From the NCBI RefSeq assembly GCF_000421525.1, contig NZ_ATXE01000001.1:1240001-1304000 (forward strand): DNA of 64,000 bases, read 5' to 3'. Numbering within the stretch: position 1 is the first letter of the stretch; each line of letters begins with the position of its first letter. The notes below the pieces were generated by a model. That model did no database searches and was not told where the DNA came from. It saw nothing but the letters and a program-made list of their open reading frames with translations. The translations under genes were made by a program, and so were the position numbers. Positions 62,154 to 64,000 of the stretch are shown here, piece by piece. The DNA comes from Aestuariimicrobium kwangyangense DSM 21549 (GTDB lineage Bacteria > Actinomycetota > Actinomycetes > Propionibacteriales > Propionibacteriaceae).

Positions 62154-62900
62154 TCAGCCGCTGAACGCGGGAGGGAATCGGTGGTGGGTCCGTGAGACCT
62201 GGTGCTCGAGTCCGGCGAGGTGGTCGATCCGGTTGATCCAGTCCACCTCGACCTGCTCGTCGCCGACGAGTTCGAGCAGGCTCACGGAGGTGTTGTCGAG
62301 ACGGAACCAGAGGGGTAGGTGGGCGGCATCCGCGGCGGGATCCTGGGCCAACTCCCGCACGGGTTCGGGGTGCAACAGCGCACTCATCAGCACGGAGCCG
62401 ATCGCGCCGTGGATCACGAGGGCCACGCATGACTCGTCCGTCGCGCGCAGCCAGTCGACGAGGGCCAGGGCGCGCTGGCAGACCTGCTGCGCCGACTCCA
62501 CCTCGGCCCGGTACCACCCGTCCTCGTCCACTCCCGGCGGCAGCACGACCTCATGGGCGAGGCCGCTCAGCACCGACCCCGGTGACCCCGCGCCTGCCAC
62601 CCTGTCGAGGTAGGCACCCTCGAAGACACCGCCACTCTCGAACAGGTCGCGATGGGGTTCCACGGGTACCCCCAAGGCATGCGCCAGCGGTGCCGCCGTC
62701 TCGATGGTGCGCCTCATCAGAGACGTGTGGATGCGCTCGGGGTGCGGGCCGTGGTCGACGATCCACCTGCCGACGGCCTCCGCCTGTCGTCTGCCCAGGT
62801 CGGTGAGAGCAGGGTCGGCCACGCGGCCGTCCTCCCCCAGAGAGGCCTCCATGGCGACATTGTTGGCGGACTGTCCGTGACGAATGATGAGGAGCTGCAC
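62154..62900 (-). CDS. Histidine phosphatase family protein
   Basis: Phosphoglycerate-mutase-like phosphatase of 248 aa. The catalytic LIIRHGQSANN has the phospho-accepting His8 and Arg7; HTSLMRRTIETAAPLA and LVIHGAIGSVLMSALL supply the second Arg and His. The acid/base Glu is likely in the SGGVFEGAYLD region. The substrate is unknown. The start is GTG 62900 (VQLLIIRHG), 6 nt after -10 TAGGCT (62912-62907), so a leaderless mRNA is likely. It lies downstream of the ABM gene on the same strand, with a 52-bp gap. Confidence 0.88.
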   Translation of the reverse strand: MQLLIIRHGQSANNVAMEASLGEDGRVADPALTDLGRRQAEAVGRWIVDHGPHPERIHTSLMRRTIETAAPLAHALGVPVEPHRDLFESGGVFEGAYLDRVAGAGSPGSVLSGLAHEVVLPPGVDEDGWYRAEVESAQQVCQRALALVDWLRATDESCVALVIHGAIGSVLMSALLHPEPVRELAQDPAADAAHLPLWFRLDNTSVSLLELVGDEQVEVDWINRIDHLAGLEHQVSRTHHRFPPAFSG

Positions 62901-62952
62901 GAACCCAGCCTAGGAGTTCACGGCCCTCGCTCGCCGCGCCGGGTCGGGCAGC

Positions 62953-63273
62953 TCAGTCCACCTGGAGCTCACCCATCGGGCCCCAACCCGAGCCCTCGAC
63001 CTGGCGGCTGATGATGCGGGGAGTGCTGGCGAGTGCCGGGCGCATGTCGTCCATGGCCTGCTTGAAGTGCTCGGAGTTGACGTGCGGAGCTGCGCCGTCG
63101 TCGGTGAATCCCTCCACCAACACGAACGTGTCCGGCTCCTCGGCGCTGCGACTCCACTCGAAGAACAGGTTGCCGGGCTCACGTCGGGTGGCCCGGGTGA
63201 ACGAGTCGACCCGGTCGAGCCAGTCATCGCTGTGCTCGGGCTTGACGGTGAACTTCACCACGATCAGATACAC
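62953..63273 (-). CDS. Antibiotic biosynthesis monooxygenase (ABM) domain protein
   Basis: Small dimeric alpha/beta-barrel-type protein of 106 aa with the ABM/YgiN-like layout: VYLIVVKFTVKPEHSDDWLD, FTRATRREPGNLFFEWSRS, FVLVEGFTDDGAAPHVNSEH. Members oxidise quinols or small aromatics, or have no known activity. I chose GTG 63273 because AGGAG (63283-63279) lies 5 nt upstream and the family starts at this YLIVVKF strand; an ATG at 63306 would add 11 unconserved residues and come within 6 bp of the uvrC promoter. It is divergent from uvrC. Confidence 0.85.
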   Translation of the reverse strand: MYLIVVKFTVKPEHSDDWLDRVDSFTRATRREPGNLFFEWSRSAEEPDTFVLVEGFTDDGAAPHVNSEHFKQAMDDMRPALASTPRIISRQVEGSGWGPMGELQVD

Positions 63274-63311
63274 GACAGCTCCTGGTTCGTCCGGCAGGCA
63301 GGGCATCAGCC

Positions 63312-63334
63312 CTGTCAGAGGGTGCTTCTAGACT
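63312..63334 (+). promoter_or_regulatory. uvrC promoter, RecA-independent (PafBC-type) DNA-damage class
   Basis: CTGTCA (63312-63317), 11 bp, TAGACT (63329-63334), 6 nt before ATG 63341. Same architecture as uvrA and uvrB. Confidence 0.7.
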
Positions 63335-63340
63335 CCCATC

Positions 63341-64000
63341 ATGGCCGACCCCTCGACGTACCGCCCCGCACCGGGCAGCATCCCCACCGATCCAGGGGTC
63401 TATCGGTTCTCGGATGCGAACGGCATCGTCATCTATGTCGGCAAGGCCAAGAACCTTCGCCAGCGCCTGAACTCCTACTTTGCCGACCCGGCCGGGCTGC
63501 ACTTCCGCACCCAGACCATGGTTCGGACGGCGGCGAAGGTGGAGTGGACCGTCGTCCGCAACGAACTCGAGTCCCTGCAACTCGAGTACACGTGGATCAA
63601 GCAGTTCGACCCACGGTTCAACGTCAAGTACCGCGACGACAAGTCCTATCCCTGGCTGTGCATCACCTGGTCGGAGGAGTTCCCGCGCGTCTTCGTGGGA
63701 CGAGGCGCCAAGCGCCCCGGCTACCGGTACTTCGGTCCATTCGGACAGGCCTGGGCCATCCGCGACACCGTCGACTCCCTGTTGCGGGTGTTCCCGATGC
63801 GCTCCTGCTCGTCGGGCACCTTCAAGTCGGCCGCTGCCAGTGGACGACCCTGCCTGCTGGGGTACATCGGCAAGTGCTCGGCCCCCTGCGTGGGCAAGAT
63901 CTCGGCCGAGGACCATCGCGAGATCGTCGGCGACTTCGCTGCCTTCATGAACGGCCAGTCCGCGGCCCTGATCCGCAAGTTGGAGCGGGAGATGAGCCGG
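63341..64000 (+). CDS. uvrC: Excinuclease ABC subunit C, 5' part (3' end outside window)
   Basis: The first 220 codons of UvrC are present; the frame is still open at the window edge. The N-terminal GIY-YIG nuclease domain has [20 protein letters not shown] and catalytic residues in [21 protein letters not shown]. The cysteine cluster region [16 protein letters not shown] and CSAPC (residues about 165-190) is conserved. The UVR domain begins near the end ([12 protein letters not shown]). It makes the 3' incision after UvrB recruitment. The start is ATG 63341, 6 nt after the -10, probably leaderless. In mycobacteria uvrC is not linked to uvrA, so this placement is different. Confidence 0.95.
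   Translation, partial: MADPSTYRPAPGSIPTDPGVYRFSDANGIVIYVGKAKNLRQRLNSYFADPAGLHFRTQTMVRTAAKVEWTVVRNELESLQLEYTWIKQFDPRFNVKYRDDKSYPWLCITWSEEFPRVFVGRGAKRPGYRYFGPFGQAWAIRDTVDSLLRVFPMRSCSSGTFKSAAASGRPCLLGYIGKCSAPCVGKISAEDHREIVGDFAAFMNGQSAALIRKLEREMSR

Noticed and set aside
52257-63341. LexA (SOS) boxes upstream of uvrA, uvrB and uvrC
   Set aside because: No TCGAAC-N4-GTTCGA-type palindrome occurs near these starts.
1-64000. CRISPR arrays, insertion sequences, integrases, prophage genes
   Set aside because: All direct repeats found are short local tandems (13-24 bp) without spacers, and no transposase, integrase or Cas-like protein is encoded.

Overview
High-GC Actinomycetota chromosome. The gene content and order point to the Propionibacteriales, probably Propionibacteriaceae, but that family placement is inference. 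Support comes from a division/cell-wall (dcw) cluster without ftsA but with sepF and a DivIVA/Wag31-type gene, a mycothiol-dependent-isomerase family protein, a PdtaR-type ANTAR regulator, and the order pyk - tRNA-Leu - pdtaR - polA - rpsA - coaE - uvrB - uvrA, which is conserved with mycobacteria. I see no insertion sequence, prophage, CRISPR array or integrase. The window looks like core chromosome.

Layout. 1-3.1 kb: 3' part of dnaE2 followed 2 nt later by dinB (translesion synthesis). 3.1-8.2 kb, minus strand: a DUF3040 protein and a MoxR ATPase / DUF58 / transglutaminase operon. 8.4-27.5 kb: dcw cluster mraZ, rsmH, ftsL, ftsI, murE, murF, mraY, murD, ftsW, murG, murC, ftsQ, ftsZ, pgeF, sepF, yggT, divIVA; most genes overlap by 1-14 nt. 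27.6-35.3 kb: dksA/traR-type zinc-finger gene, lspA, rluD-type synthase, pyk, tRNA-Leu(CAA), pdtaR, a thioesterase and polA. 35.3-40.8 kb: FAD/Fe-S oxidoreductase, sortase, rpsA. 40.9-48.1 kb: a ROK repressor divergent from a five-gene oligopeptide/oligosaccharide-type ABC importer. 48.1-54.5 kb: fatty acid desaturase, coaE, a membrane protein with two zinc ribbons, a Pro/Ser-rich membrane protein, uvrB. 54.6-64 kb: Mn2+ riboswitch-terC, aldo/keto reductase, metallo-hydrolase, TIGR03083 protein, uvrA, Rieske lipoprotein, histidine phosphatase, ABM-domain protein and the start of uvrC.

Most informative regulatory observations. (i) uvrA, uvrB and uvrC, three separate transcription units, all start with the same promoter architecture, TGTCA-N11-TAnnnT, 6-7 nt before the start codon. 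It matches the RecA-independent (PafBC-type) DNA-damage promoter of actinobacteria. (ii) At least ten genes have a TAnnnT -10 box 6-7 nt before an ATG/GTG, so leaderless transcription appears common. (iii) mraZ has GTGGRG boxes at exact 10-bp spacing. (iv) A perfect 12-bp-stem terminator-like hairpin lies inside the 5' end of pgeF, just after ftsZ. (v) The 18-bp spacer of the rpsA promoter is itself a perfect palindrome. (vi) A 26-codon mini-ORF bridges murE and murF with a duplicated junction sequence. (vii) The mraZ-rsmH gap holds five 13-bp repeats and a ~100-nt nested inverted-repeat element.
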